Source of the DNA: Roseicella frigidaeris
GTDB taxonomy: Bacteria; Pseudomonadota; Alphaproteobacteria; Acetobacterales; Acetobacteraceae
Direction of reading: 5' to 3'
NCBI RefSeq assembly: GCF_003258945.1
Contig: NZ_QLIX01000005.1
Span: 124,001-188,000 of the forward strand
DNA length: 64,000 nucleotides
A model generated the notes under the pieces. The model saw only the letters and a program-made list of their open reading frames with translations, made no database searches and had not been told where the DNA came from. Made by a program: the position numbers and the translations under genes. This document shows, in pieces, positions 22,814 through 29,680 of this stretch (its first letter is position 1; each line of letters starts with the position of its first letter).

Positions 22814-23530
22814 ATGGCCAAAAACGAAAGCTGGCGCCCCCGCAAGCCCCGCAAGCGTGGGTTCGATGATGACGTGCCCGAATTCGGCGGCGGTTGGGGC
22901 GCCCCGCCGCCCTTCCCCATGCCGAGCATGCCCGCCTCGCGCGGCCCCTCCGTCTTCGCCTCCGGCCCCGAGCTCGAGGCGACGGTGAAGTGGTTCAACC
23001 CCGAGAAGGGCTTCGGCTTCGTCGAGCTCGGCAACGGGTCGGGCGATGCCTTCCTGCATGTCTCGGTCCTGCAGCGCTCCGGCAACGAGGCGGTCAACCC
23101 GGGTGCCGGCCTGCGGGTCCGGGTCGGTCCGGGCCAGAAGGGGCAGCAGGTCACCGAGGTGATCGAGATCACCAGCCCCGGCGAGCCCGGCGGCGGTGGT
23201 GGCGGCGGCGGCGGTGCCGGCGCGCGTGGCGGCTTCGGCGACCGGCCCCCGCGCAGCGGCGGCTTCGGCGACCGTCCGCCGCGCAGCGGTGGCGGCGGCG
23301 GCTTCGTCCCCTCCGGCCCGGCCGAGGAGATGCGCGGCACGGTGAAGTGGTACAGCCCCGAGAAGGGCTTCGGCTTCGTCTCGCCGGAAGGTGGCGGGCG
23401 CGATGTCTTCGTGCATGCGACCGCGCTCGAGCGCAGCGGCCTCTCGCCGCTGGCGGAAGGCCAGGCGGTGGTCATGCAGGTCGTGCAGGGGCGGAAGGGC
23501 CCGGAAGCCTCCACCCTCACCCGCGCCTGA
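22814..23530 (+). CDS. Cold-shock protein with two cold-shock domains
   Basis: 238 aa from the ATG at 22814; the frame is open upstream but the extension is unlike a protein. A basic N-terminal tail (MAKNESWRPRKPRKRG) leads to cold-shock domain 1 at about residues 54-118, with RNP1-like GFGFVEL and FLHVSVL. A linker of about 50 residues is rich in Gly and holds two copies of GGFGDRPPRSG. Domain 2 is about 170-236, with TVKWYSPEKGFGFVSPEGGGRDVFVH. This double-domain layout is typical of alphaproteobacterial CspD-like proteins that bind single-stranded RNA/DNA. The RG-rich linker may itself bind RNA. A UNCG-loop terminator follows 23 bases after the stop. Confidence 0.93.
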   Translation: MAKNESWRPRKPRKRGFDDDVPEFGGGWGAPPPFPMPSMPASRGPSVFASGPELEATVKWFNPEKGFGFVELGNGSGDAFLHVSVLQRSGNEAVNPGAGLRVRVGPGQKGQQVTEVIEITSPGEPGGGGGGGGGAGARGGFGDRPPRSGGFGDRPPRSGGGGGFVPSGPAEEMRGTVKWYSPEKGFGFVSPEGGGRDVFVHATALERSGLSPLAEGQAVVMQVVQGRKGPEASTLTRA

Positions 23531-23553
23531 GCCAGCCGGCGGCGGAACAGACG

Positions 23554-23579
23554 GGGCGGCGCTACGGCGCCGCCCTTTT
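23554..23579 (+). terminator. Terminator of the cold-shock gene with a UACG tetraloop
   Basis: A 9-bp stem GGGCGGCGC / GCGCCGCCC closes on TACG. As RNA this is C(UACG)G, an extra-stable tetraloop. Four T follow. It is a strong intrinsic terminator. Confidence 0.92.
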
Positions 23580-23652
23580 CGACTGCTATTCGAGCAGGAT
23601 CCGGCCCGCGGCCCCACCCGGCCGGAGCCGTGATCCCCAGGGGGAAACGCGG

Positions 23653-24102
23653 ATGCTGCTGCGCCGGGAACGGGCGATGACCGCGGTGGCCATCATGCTG
23701 GACGTCGCCTTCCATGCCGGCCGCAGCGAGGCGGTCAGCGCCGCCGACATCGCCGAGCGGCTGGGGCAGGCCCGCCGGGGCATCGAGCCGGTGCTGCAAT
23801 CCCTCTCCCGCGCCGGGCTGCTCGACAGCATCCGCGGCCCCAAGGGCGGCTACCGCCTCGGCCGGCCGCCGCGCGACCTGCGGCTGGCCGAGATCGTCGC
23901 CACCGCGCTCGACGAGGATGGCGCCGGGGGCGACCAGCCGGCCGGGCGGCTGCAGGCGGCCGTGGTGCAGCCGCTCTGGGCGGAGCTCGAAGGCCTGTGC
24001 CGGGACCACCTCTCGAAGCTCACCATCGCCGACCTGATCAAGCGGGCGGCGGCGGCCGGCGTGCGCCGGCCCACGGTGGAGCCGTTGAATTTCGTGATCT
24101 AG
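23653..24102 (+). CDS. Rrf2-family transcriptional regulator lacking the Fe-S cysteines
   Basis: 149 aa, with AGGGGGA upstream of the ATG at 23653. The N-terminal winged helix-turn-helix is clear: MTAVAIMLDVAFHAG, VSAADIAERLGQARRGIEPVLQSLSRAGLLDSIRGPKGGYRLGRPP. The region that carries three Cys in IscR/NsrR has only a single Cys (GLCRDHL), so an Fe-S cluster of that type is unlikely. It may sense something else or act by protein contacts, as CymR-like members do. The target is unknown; the downstream AhpD-like gene is one candidate. A palindromic repeat begins on its TAG stop. Confidence 0.88.
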   Translation: MLLRRERAMTAVAIMLDVAFHAGRSEAVSAADIAERLGQARRGIEPVLQSLSRAGLLDSIRGPKGGYRLGRPPRDLRLAEIVATALDEDGAGGDQPAGRLQAAVVQPLWAELEGLCRDHLSKLTIADLIKRAAAAGVRRPTVEPLNFVI

Positions 24103-24203
24103 AGCAGATCCCGATCAGGTGGCCTCACCTGATCGGGTGAAGATGCTCTGAAAACAATAGTCTAGGGCACTTGTCCTGAACCGGTGTTCAGGGGAAGTGC
24201 CCT
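24100..24203. repeat. Composite palindromic repeat, copy 2
   Basis: The first hairpin has core arms CCCGATCAGGTG (24110-24121) and CACCTGATCGGG (24126-24137), loop GCCT, inside outer arms AGAGCA...TGCTCT. A linker GAAAACAATAGTCT follows. The second hairpin has arms AGGGCACTT..CCTGAAC and GTTCAGG..AAGTGCCCT (about 24164-24203). The element starts with the TAG stop codon of the Rrf2 gene. This is the cleanest copy for defining a consensus. Confidence 0.92.
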
Positions 24204-24329
24204 TGATCCCGACCTCCTGCTGACATCGGGATCGGGGCACCAGGGCAGCCGCGGCCACTGTGCGCCACCGGGCGTTTCCGCCCTCCGGCGATCGGCTCTA
24301 GGCTAATCCCCGACCCAGGGGAGGCCGCC

Positions 24330-24896
24330 ATGGCCCGCGTCCGCAACATCGACAGCCGCGAATTGCCATCCGATCTGGCAGCGATCTACGAGCGCTTCGC
24401 CGAGGGCTACGGCCCCTTCCGCAACCAGGTCGCGGTCCTCGCCCATGTCCCGGCGGCGCTGCGGCACCTGATGCCGATGCTGATGGAGCTGCGCGAGGCG
24501 AAGACCCTGCCGAAGCGCCATCTCGAACTCGCCATCGTCGTCGTCTCCAACCTCAACGCCTGCCATTACTGCGTCGCCCACCACAAGCCCTTCCTGGCGG
24601 TGGAGGGGATTAGCCCCGAGGGCATCGACCGCATCATGGACTGGCGCGAGCATCCCGAGCTCGACGAGACGGACCGGCTGGTGGTGCAGTACGCCATCGC
24701 CGCCTGGGAGACGCCGAACCGCATCCCGGAGGCCCTGGTGCAGCGGCTGCGCGGCGTGTTCTCCGAGGCGCAGCTCGTCGAGCTGACGCTGCGCATCACC
24801 CTCTGCGGCTTCTTCAACCGCTTCAATGACGCGTTGCAGATCGAGGAGGAGGCGGAAGCGGACCTCGTCGGATCCGGGGCTCAGCCTCGGGGCTGA
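24330..24896 (+). CDS. Carboxymuconolactone decarboxylase / AhpD-like protein
   Basis: 188 aa, SD GGGGAGG. The all-helical AhpD-like core contains the motif E66-x11-C78-x2-C81-x3-H85 (in HLELAIVVVSNLNACHYCVAHH). This is the catalytic arrangement of alkylhydroperoxidase D-type peroxidases. The rest resembles CMD-family proteins of about 180-190 aa. It may reduce peroxides with a dithiol partner; the partner is not visible here. The last 16 bases overlap the 3' end of the convergent molybdenum hydroxylase gene, with a hairpin CTCAGCC-TCGG-GGCTGAG lying across both stop codons. Confidence 0.88.
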   Translation: MARVRNIDSRELPSDLAAIYERFAEGYGPFRNQVAVLAHVPAALRHLMPMLMELREAKTLPKRHLELAIVVVSNLNACHYCVAHHKPFLAVEGISPEGIDRIMDWREHPELDETDRLVVQYAIAAWETPNRIPEALVQRLRGVFSEAQLVELTLRITLCGFFNRFNDALQIEEEAEADLVGSGAQPRG

Positions 24897-27196
24897 GGCA
24901 GGGCCCGCCCGGCCGCCCGGATCGCCCGCCACACCGCCTCCGGCGTCGCCGGCATCTGCAGCCCGGTGACGCCGAGCGGCCGCAGCGCATCCAGCACCGC
25001 ATGCATCACCGTCTGCGGCGCCCCGATCGCCCCCGCCTGGCCGACGCCCTTGACGCCGAGCGGGTTGGAGCGGGTCGGCTCCTCGCCGAAGGCGATGGCG
25101 AGGTCGGGCAGGTCGGCGGCGCGCGGCAGGGCGTAGTCCATGAAGGAGGCGCTGAGGAGCTGGCCGGACTCCGGATCGTAGGCGATCCGCTCCTGCAGCG
25201 CCTGGCCGATGCCCTGGGCGAGGCCGCCCTGCACCTGCCCCGCCGTCAGCATCGGGTTCACCAGGCAGCCATAGTCGTCCACCGCCTGGTAACGCAGCAG
25301 CGCCACGGCGCCGGTCTCGGGATCGATCTCCACCTCGGCGGCATGCGCGCCGGAGGGGAAGGTGACGAGCTCGGAGAGGTTCTTCGCCTCGGCATCGAGG
25401 CCGGGCGGCATCCCCTCCGGCAGGTCGGCCGGGTCGTGGGAAGCCTCGATCAGCGCCTCCAGCGTCAGCGCCTGGCCATTGGCCGGCACGGTGAAGCAGC
25501 CCTCGGCGAACTCCACCGAATCCGGCGCCACCTGCAGCAGATGCGCCGCCAGCCGGCGCGCCTTGGCGATCACCTGCTCCAGCGCCATGACCAGCGCGGT
25601 GCCGCCGACATGCAGCGAGCGCGCCCCGCCATGGCCATTGCCGAAGGCGACCGCGTCGCTATCGGCCTGCACCAGGCGGAAGCGGCTCTCCTCCAGCCCC
25701 AGCCAGGCGGCGGCGATCTGCGGGAAGCTGGTCTCGTGCCCCTGGCCGTTGGACTGGGTGCCGATGACGATGTCCACCATCCCGTCCCGCGCGAAGCGCA
25801 GCGCCGCCCATTCCTGCGGCGCCCCGCGCGAGGTCTCGAGGAAGCAGGCGATGCCGAGGCCGCGCAGCCGCCCCCGCGCCGCGCTCTCGGCGCGCCTCGC
25901 GGCGAAGCCCTCGCGGTCCAGCAGCGCCTCGAGATCGGCGAGGTTGGCCTGGAAGCGGCCCGTGTCCATCAGCATCCCGGTGGCGCTGCGATAGGGGAAG
26001 GCGGCGATGGCGTTGCGCCGGCGGATCGCCACCGGGTCGAGGCTGGTGGCGCGGGCGGCGGCCTCGACCAGCCGCTCGGTCAGGTAATTCGCCTCCGGCT
26101 TGCCGGCGCCGCGATAGGCATCGACGGGCAGCGAGTTGGTGAAGGCCCCCTCCACCTCCAGCAGGATGGCCGGGATGGCATAGATGCCGCCGATGGCGGT
26201 GCTGACGGAGTTGGTCGGGCAGGCCGGCCCATGCGCCGAGCAATAGGCGCCCGTATCGGCGGCGAGCCGGGCCTGCAGGGCGAGGAAGCGCCCCTCGGCA
26301 TCGAGCGCCAGCCGGGCGGTGCCCTGCAGGTCGCGGCCATGCACCGCGCCCTGGAATTCCTCGCTCGGCGCGCCGATCCAGGCGACCGGCCGGCCGAGCC
26401 GCCGGGCCGCGGCGAGCAGCGCCACATGCTCGGGGAAGAGGAAATTCTTCAGCCCGAAGCCGCCGCCGACATCGGGGCAGCGGAGATGGAAGGCTGGCTC
26501 CGGCAGGCCGAAGACCGTGGCGAGCTGCCGCCGCAGCCCATGCACCCCCATGCCGGCCAGCAGCAGCTCGAAGCGCGCCCCGTCCCAGGCGGCGACCGCG
26601 CCGCGCGGCTCGATCGGCGCGGCATGGACGCGGTTGTTGACGAGATCGAGCTCGACGATCCGCGCCGCGGCGGCGAAGCCGGCCTCGGTCGCGGCGCGGT
26701 CGCCGCGCTCGAAGCGGAAGGCGCGGTTGCCCGGCGCCTCCGGCCAGATCTGCGGCGCCCCGGCGGCCAGCGCCGCCCGGCTGTCGACCACGGCCGGCAA
26801 CGGCGCGTAGTCGACCTCGATCGCCTCCGCCGCGTCGCGCGCGGCGGCGAGGCTCTCCGCGACCACGATCGCCACCGGCTCGCCGACATGCCGCACCGCG
26901 CCCCGCGCCAGGGCATGGCGTTCGGGGATGATCAGCGGGCCGATGGTCTGCACCACCGCCGGGCAGGGCAGCGGGCCGATCCCCTCCGCGGCGAGGTCCT
27001 CGCCGGTCAGCACCAGGGCGACGCCCGGCATGCCGCGCGCCGCCGCGGCATCGAGCCCGCGCAGCCGCGCATGCGCGTGCGGCGAGCGCAGCAGCACGGC
27101 GTGCAGCGCCCCGGCGGGGACCAGGTCGGCGACATAGCGTCCCTCGCCGGTGAGGAAGCGGGCATCCTCGACCCGGCGTCGGCTCTCGCCGATCAT
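24881..27196 (-). CDS. Molybdenum hydroxylase large subunit (XdhB / form II CoxL-like), catalytic Glu replaced by Gln
   Basis: 771 aa from the ATG at 27196. The sequence spans the aldehyde oxidase/xanthine dehydrogenase a/b hammerhead domain (about residues 10-130) and the molybdopterin-binding domains. The CoxL form II loop AYRGAGK is at residues 360-366, rather than the AYXCSFR of true CO dehydrogenase, so CO oxidation is unlikely. GGGFGLKNFLFPEH and IGTQSNGQGHETSF contact the cofactor. In the C-terminal active-site motif, usually GVGE, the sequence is GVKGVGQAGAIG, with Gln720 at the catalytic glutamate position. No small Fe-S or FAD subunit gene lies nearby. The substrate is unknown. Confidence 0.88.
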   Translation of the reverse strand: MIGESRRRVEDARFLTGEGRYVADLVPAGALHAVLLRSPHAHARLRGLDAAAARGMPGVALVLTGEDLAAEGIGPLPCPAVVQTIGPLIIPERHALARGAVRHVGEPVAIVVAESLAAARDAAEAIEVDYAPLPAVVDSRAALAAGAPQIWPEAPGNRAFRFERGDRAATEAGFAAAARIVELDLVNNRVHAAPIEPRGAVAAWDGARFELLLAGMGVHGLRRQLATVFGLPEPAFHLRCPDVGGGFGLKNFLFPEHVALLAAARRLGRPVAWIGAPSEEFQGAVHGRDLQGTARLALDAEGRFLALQARLAADTGAYCSAHGPACPTNSVSTAIGGIYAIPAILLEVEGAFTNSLPVDAYRGAGKPEANYLTERLVEAAARATSLDPVAIRRRNAIAAFPYRSATGMLMDTGRFQANLADLEALLDREGFAARRAESAARGRLRGLGIACFLETSRGAPQEWAALRFARDGMVDIVIGTQSNGQGHETSFPQIAAAWLGLEESRFRLVQADSDAVAFGNGHGGARSLHVGGTALVMALEQVIAKARRLAAHLLQVAPDSVEFAEGCFTVPANGQALTLEALIEASHDPADLPEGMPPGLDAEAKNLSELVTFPSGAHAAEVEIDPETGAVALLRYQAVDDYGCLVNPMLTAGQVQGGLAQGIGQALQERIAYDPESGQLLSASFMDYALPRAADLPDLAIAFGEEPTRSNPLGVKGVGQAGAIGAPQTVMHAVLDALRPLGVTGLQMPATPEAVWRAIRAAGRALPQPRG

Positions 27197-27334
27197 GCGG
27201 CAAGCTCCGATGCCGTCCGGCGGCGGGCCATGGCTTGCTCCTCGTCTGCGCGCCGCCATGCTGCCATGCCCGGCAGGCGGCGCCCAGGCGAGCGGAGTGC
27301 GGGCGGCGGAGTTAGGGGCGAGCGGCGCGCCGCG

Positions 27335-27940
27335 TCAGCCCTTTGCCAGGCGCTTCGCCACGAATTCCAGTCGGTCCTGGCCCCAGAAGATGTCCTCGCC
27401 GATGACATAGCTCGGCGCGCCGAAGACGCCGCGGGCCAGCGCCGCCGCGGTGTCGCGCTCGCGCATCGCCGCCCAGCGCGGCTCCTGCGACAGGGGCAGC
27501 AGGGTCGCCGGGTCCAGCCCAGCCTCGGTCACCAGCCGCGCCAGGGTCTCCGGCTCGCCGGGATTCTGCTCCTCCTCCCAGAGCGCCTTCAGGATGCGGT
27601 GGGCGAGGCGGATCGCCGGCGCGTCGCCGAGCGTCTCCCGCGCCGCGATCACCGCGCAGGCGCCGGGCAGCTCGTTCGAGGGGAAATGCTTCGGCTGGAT
27701 CTGGATCGGGAGGCCGCGATGCTCGCGCCAGCGCGCCAGCTCCTGCAGCCGGTAGGCCTGGCGCTGCGGGCTGCGCTTCGGCAGGGGCAGGCCGCCGGAG
27801 CCGGCGAAGATGGTGCCGAAATCCACGGGCCAGATCCGCAGCGAGGCGCCGTGCTCCGCCGCCAGCGCCTCGATCCGCGCCGCGCCCAGATGCGTCCAGG
27901 GCGAGTTCAGCGAGGCGTAGTAGTCGATATGCAATGGCAT
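27335..27940 (-). CDS. 2-hydroxychromene-2-carboxylate isomerase-like protein (DsbA/GST-kappa fold)
   Basis: 201 aa from the ATG at 27940. A thioredoxin-fold protein with a helical insertion. It begins HIDYYASLNSPWTHLGAARI, equivalent to the FDFxSPYxYL start of the family, with Ser/Asn where DsbA has its Cys. It continues KRSPQRQAYRLQELARW and ends with GVFGAPSYVIGEDIFWGQDRLEFV, the typical cis-Pro loop and final helix. Relatives use glutathione to isomerise chromene carboxylates in naphthalene-type degradation, but many family members act elsewhere. It lies 47 bases after a CoA-transferase subunit on the same strand, suggesting a shared catabolic role. Confidence 0.86.
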   Translation of the reverse strand: MPLHIDYYASLNSPWTHLGAARIEALAAEHGASLRIWPVDFGTIFAGSGGLPLPKRSPQRQAYRLQELARWREHRGLPIQIQPKHFPSNELPGACAVIAARETLGDAPAIRLAHRILKALWEEEQNPGEPETLARLVTEAGLDPATLLPLSQEPRWAAMRERDTAAALARGVFGAPSYVIGEDIFWGQDRLEFVAKRLAKG

Positions 27941-27987
27941 GGGGTCTCCTTCCCTGGCCGGCCAGCCGCCGGCGTTGTGGCGTGGCG

Positions 27988-28638
27988 TCACGCCGGCAGC
28001 AGCGGCGCGCCGGTGGCGGCACGCGCCGTCGCCAGGTCGATGCCCGGCGCCAGCTCGTGCACCGCGAAGCCCTCGCCGGTGGGGGCGAAGAGGCCGTAAT
28101 TGGTGGCCACCAGCGTCACCACGCCGCGCGCCGTCACCGGCAGGCGGCAGCGCGCCACCAGCCGCGGCTCGCCCTTGCGGGTGGTGTGCTCGAGCAGCAG
28201 GAAGACGCGCCGGGCGCAGGCGGCGAGGTCCATGGCGCCGCCGATGCCGCCGCCCTTGGCGCCGGCCAGCCGCCAATTGGCGAAGTCGCCGCCGGCCGAG
28301 ACCTCGTAGGCGCCCATCACCGTGACGTCGATGCGGCCGCTGCGGATGATGCCGAAGCTGTCGGCATGGTGGACGATGGCCGCGCCCGGCCGCAGCGAGA
28401 CATTCTGCCCGCCGGCATTGACGAGGTGCAGGTCCTCCTCCCCCGGCGGCAGCACCGGCCCGTAGCCGATGACGCCGTTCTCGGCGTGGTAGAGGATGTC
28501 GCGGTCGCCTATGTCGGTGTTGGAGCAGAGCGTCGGCAGGCCGACGCCGAGATTGACGATCCAGCCATCCTGGAATTCGCGCGCCAGGCGATCCGCCATC
28601 TGCTGCCGGTCCCAGCCGGCCGAGGTGGCGCCGCTCAC
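27988..28638 (-). CDS. CoA-transferase family I, subunit B
   Basis: 216 aa. This is the beta chain of a 3-oxoacid/3-oxoadipate-type CoA-transferase, which moves CoA from succinyl-CoA to an acyl acid. The catalytic glutamate is in HAENGVIGYGP, the counterpart of the family's SENG. NLGVGLPTL, the glycine-rich GAKGGGIGGAMDLA and ATNYGLFAPTGEGF are also conserved. Its start overlaps the stop of subunit A by ATGA, so the chains are made in step. Length is the usual one for beta subunits. The acid acted on cannot be told from sequence; nearby genes hint at aromatic or related catabolism. Confidence 0.92.
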   Translation of the reverse strand: MSGATSAGWDRQQMADRLAREFQDGWIVNLGVGLPTLCSNTDIGDRDILYHAENGVIGYGPVLPPGEEDLHLVNAGGQNVSLRPGAAIVHHADSFGIIRSGRIDVTVMGAYEVSAGGDFANWRLAGAKGGGIGGAMDLAACARRVFLLLEHTTRKGEPRLVARCRLPVTARGVVTLVATNYGLFAPTGEGFAVHELAPGIDLATARAATGAPLLPA

Positions 28639-29375
28639 CGCGCGCGCTCCTGCCGGCGGGTGGTCCAGAGCCCCTCGGGCGCGGGCGGGATCGCGACGAG
28701 GCGCTGGACGAAGAGGCCGGGCGTGTGGATCTGGTCAGGGTCGAGCGCCCCGGCGGGCAGGATCGGCTCCTCCACCTCGACGATCGCAAGGCGCGCCGCC
28801 ATGGCCATCAGCGGGCCGAAATTGCGCTGGGACAGCCGGAATTGCAGGTTGCCCGCGGCATCGGCGCGCCAGGCGCGGAGGAAGGCGATGTCGCAGGGCA
28901 GGGCGTATTCCAGCAGGTAGTCCCGGCCGTTGATCGCCCGCGTCTCGCGCCCCTCGGCCAGCTCGGTGCCGACCGCGGTCGGCGTGTAGAAGGCCGGGAT
29001 GCCGGCGCCCGCGGCGCGCAGCCGCTCGGCGAGCGTGCCCTGCGGCACCAGCTCGGCCTCCACCGCGCCGGCCTCGTAGAAGCGGGTGAAGGGCAGCACG
29101 TCGCTCGGCCGCGTCGCCGCGGTGAAGCTGCAGACCACCTTCGCCACCTGCCCGTTCTCCACCAGCATGCCGATATCGGGCATGCGCGGCTGCTGCGCGC
29201 CGCCGGTGGTGTTGGCGATGCAGGTCAGCCGCTTCGCGCCCTGCGCGAGCAGCGCCCGGGTGAGGTTGTAGGGCGTGCCCGGCCCGGCGAAGCCGCCGAA
29301 GGCGATCACCGCGCCATCGGGGATATCCGCGACCGCCGCGGCGAAATCCTGCACCACCTTGCCTGGCCGCGCCAT
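28635..29375 (-). CDS. CoA-transferase family I, subunit A
   Basis: 246 aa. This is the alpha chain partner of the downstream subunit B. The coenzyme-A-binding glycine loop is AFGGFAGPGTPYNLTRALLAQG. Later segments VPQGTLAERLRAAGAGIPAFYTP and NGRDYLLEYALPCDIAFLRAWRAD are typical of PcaI/ScoA proteins. It heads a minus-strand run of four genes (A, B, isomerase-like, molybdenum hydroxylase). The region ahead of it holds a palindromic repeat from 29411, and its promoter should lie within 29376-29680. Confidence 0.92.
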   Translation of the reverse strand: MARPGKVVQDFAAAVADIPDGAVIAFGGFAGPGTPYNLTRALLAQGAKRLTCIANTTGGAQQPRMPDIGMLVENGQVAKVVCSFTAATRPSDVLPFTRFYEAGAVEAELVPQGTLAERLRAAGAGIPAFYTPTAVGTELAEGRETRAINGRDYLLEYALPCDIAFLRAWRADAAGNLQFRLSQRNFGPLMAMAARLAIVEVEEPILPAGALDPDQIHTPGLFVQRLVAIPPAPEGLWTTRRQERAR

Positions 29376-29410
29376 CGGCGTCCCCTCCTCGAATTCGTTT
29401 GCAGGACAGC

Positions 29411-29520
29411 CTAGAGCAGATCCCGATCAGGTGGCTCCACCTGGTCGGGTGAAGATGCTCTGAAAACAGGAGCCTAGGGCGCGTCCCGTGAACCGGCGTT
29501 CCGGGGAGGCGACCCAGGAC
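29411..29520. repeat. Composite palindromic repeat, copy 3, in a divergent intergenic region
   Basis: Core arms CCCGATCAGGTG (29422-29433) and CACCTGGTCGGG (29438-29449) with loop GCTC; one arm position is changed so that a G.U pair replaces A-U. The same linker GAAAACAGGAGCCTAGGGC follows, then a degenerate second hairpin to about 29520. The CoA-transferase and transglutaminase genes diverge from this 305-base gap, so this copy is not at a stop codon. The rest of the gap (29521-29680) shows no further gene and should carry the promoter of the DUF2126 gene. Confidence 0.88.
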
Positions 29521-29680
29521 GGGCGACCGCCTATCGTCGATGCACCCTGGCGAGGACCTTTGCCCACGCTTTGGGCACAGCCTCACTCTTGCGCGCAACC
29601 CACCATCCCGGGATCGTCATGCCCGCAATGGCGCCGCTTTTGCTCTAACCCACAGCGATCTGTCGCAGGCTAGCCCGTCC

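Noticed and set aside
24286-24302. Shared string GGCGATCGGCTCTAG with the minus strand near 45015-45030
   Set aside because: Only about 16 bases and no hairpin context; could be a degenerate repeat edge but is too short to claim.
24881-27196. Calling this gene coxL (carbon monoxide dehydrogenase)
   Set aside because: The active-site loop is AYRGAGK rather than AYXCSFR, and coxM/coxS are absent.
25001-28099. Open frame of over 1000 codons on the plus strand opposite the molybdenum hydroxylase and isomerase genes
   Set aside because: Sequence is dominated by Arg, Gln, His and Gly with no motif; third-position G/C bias keeps stops out of antisense frames here.
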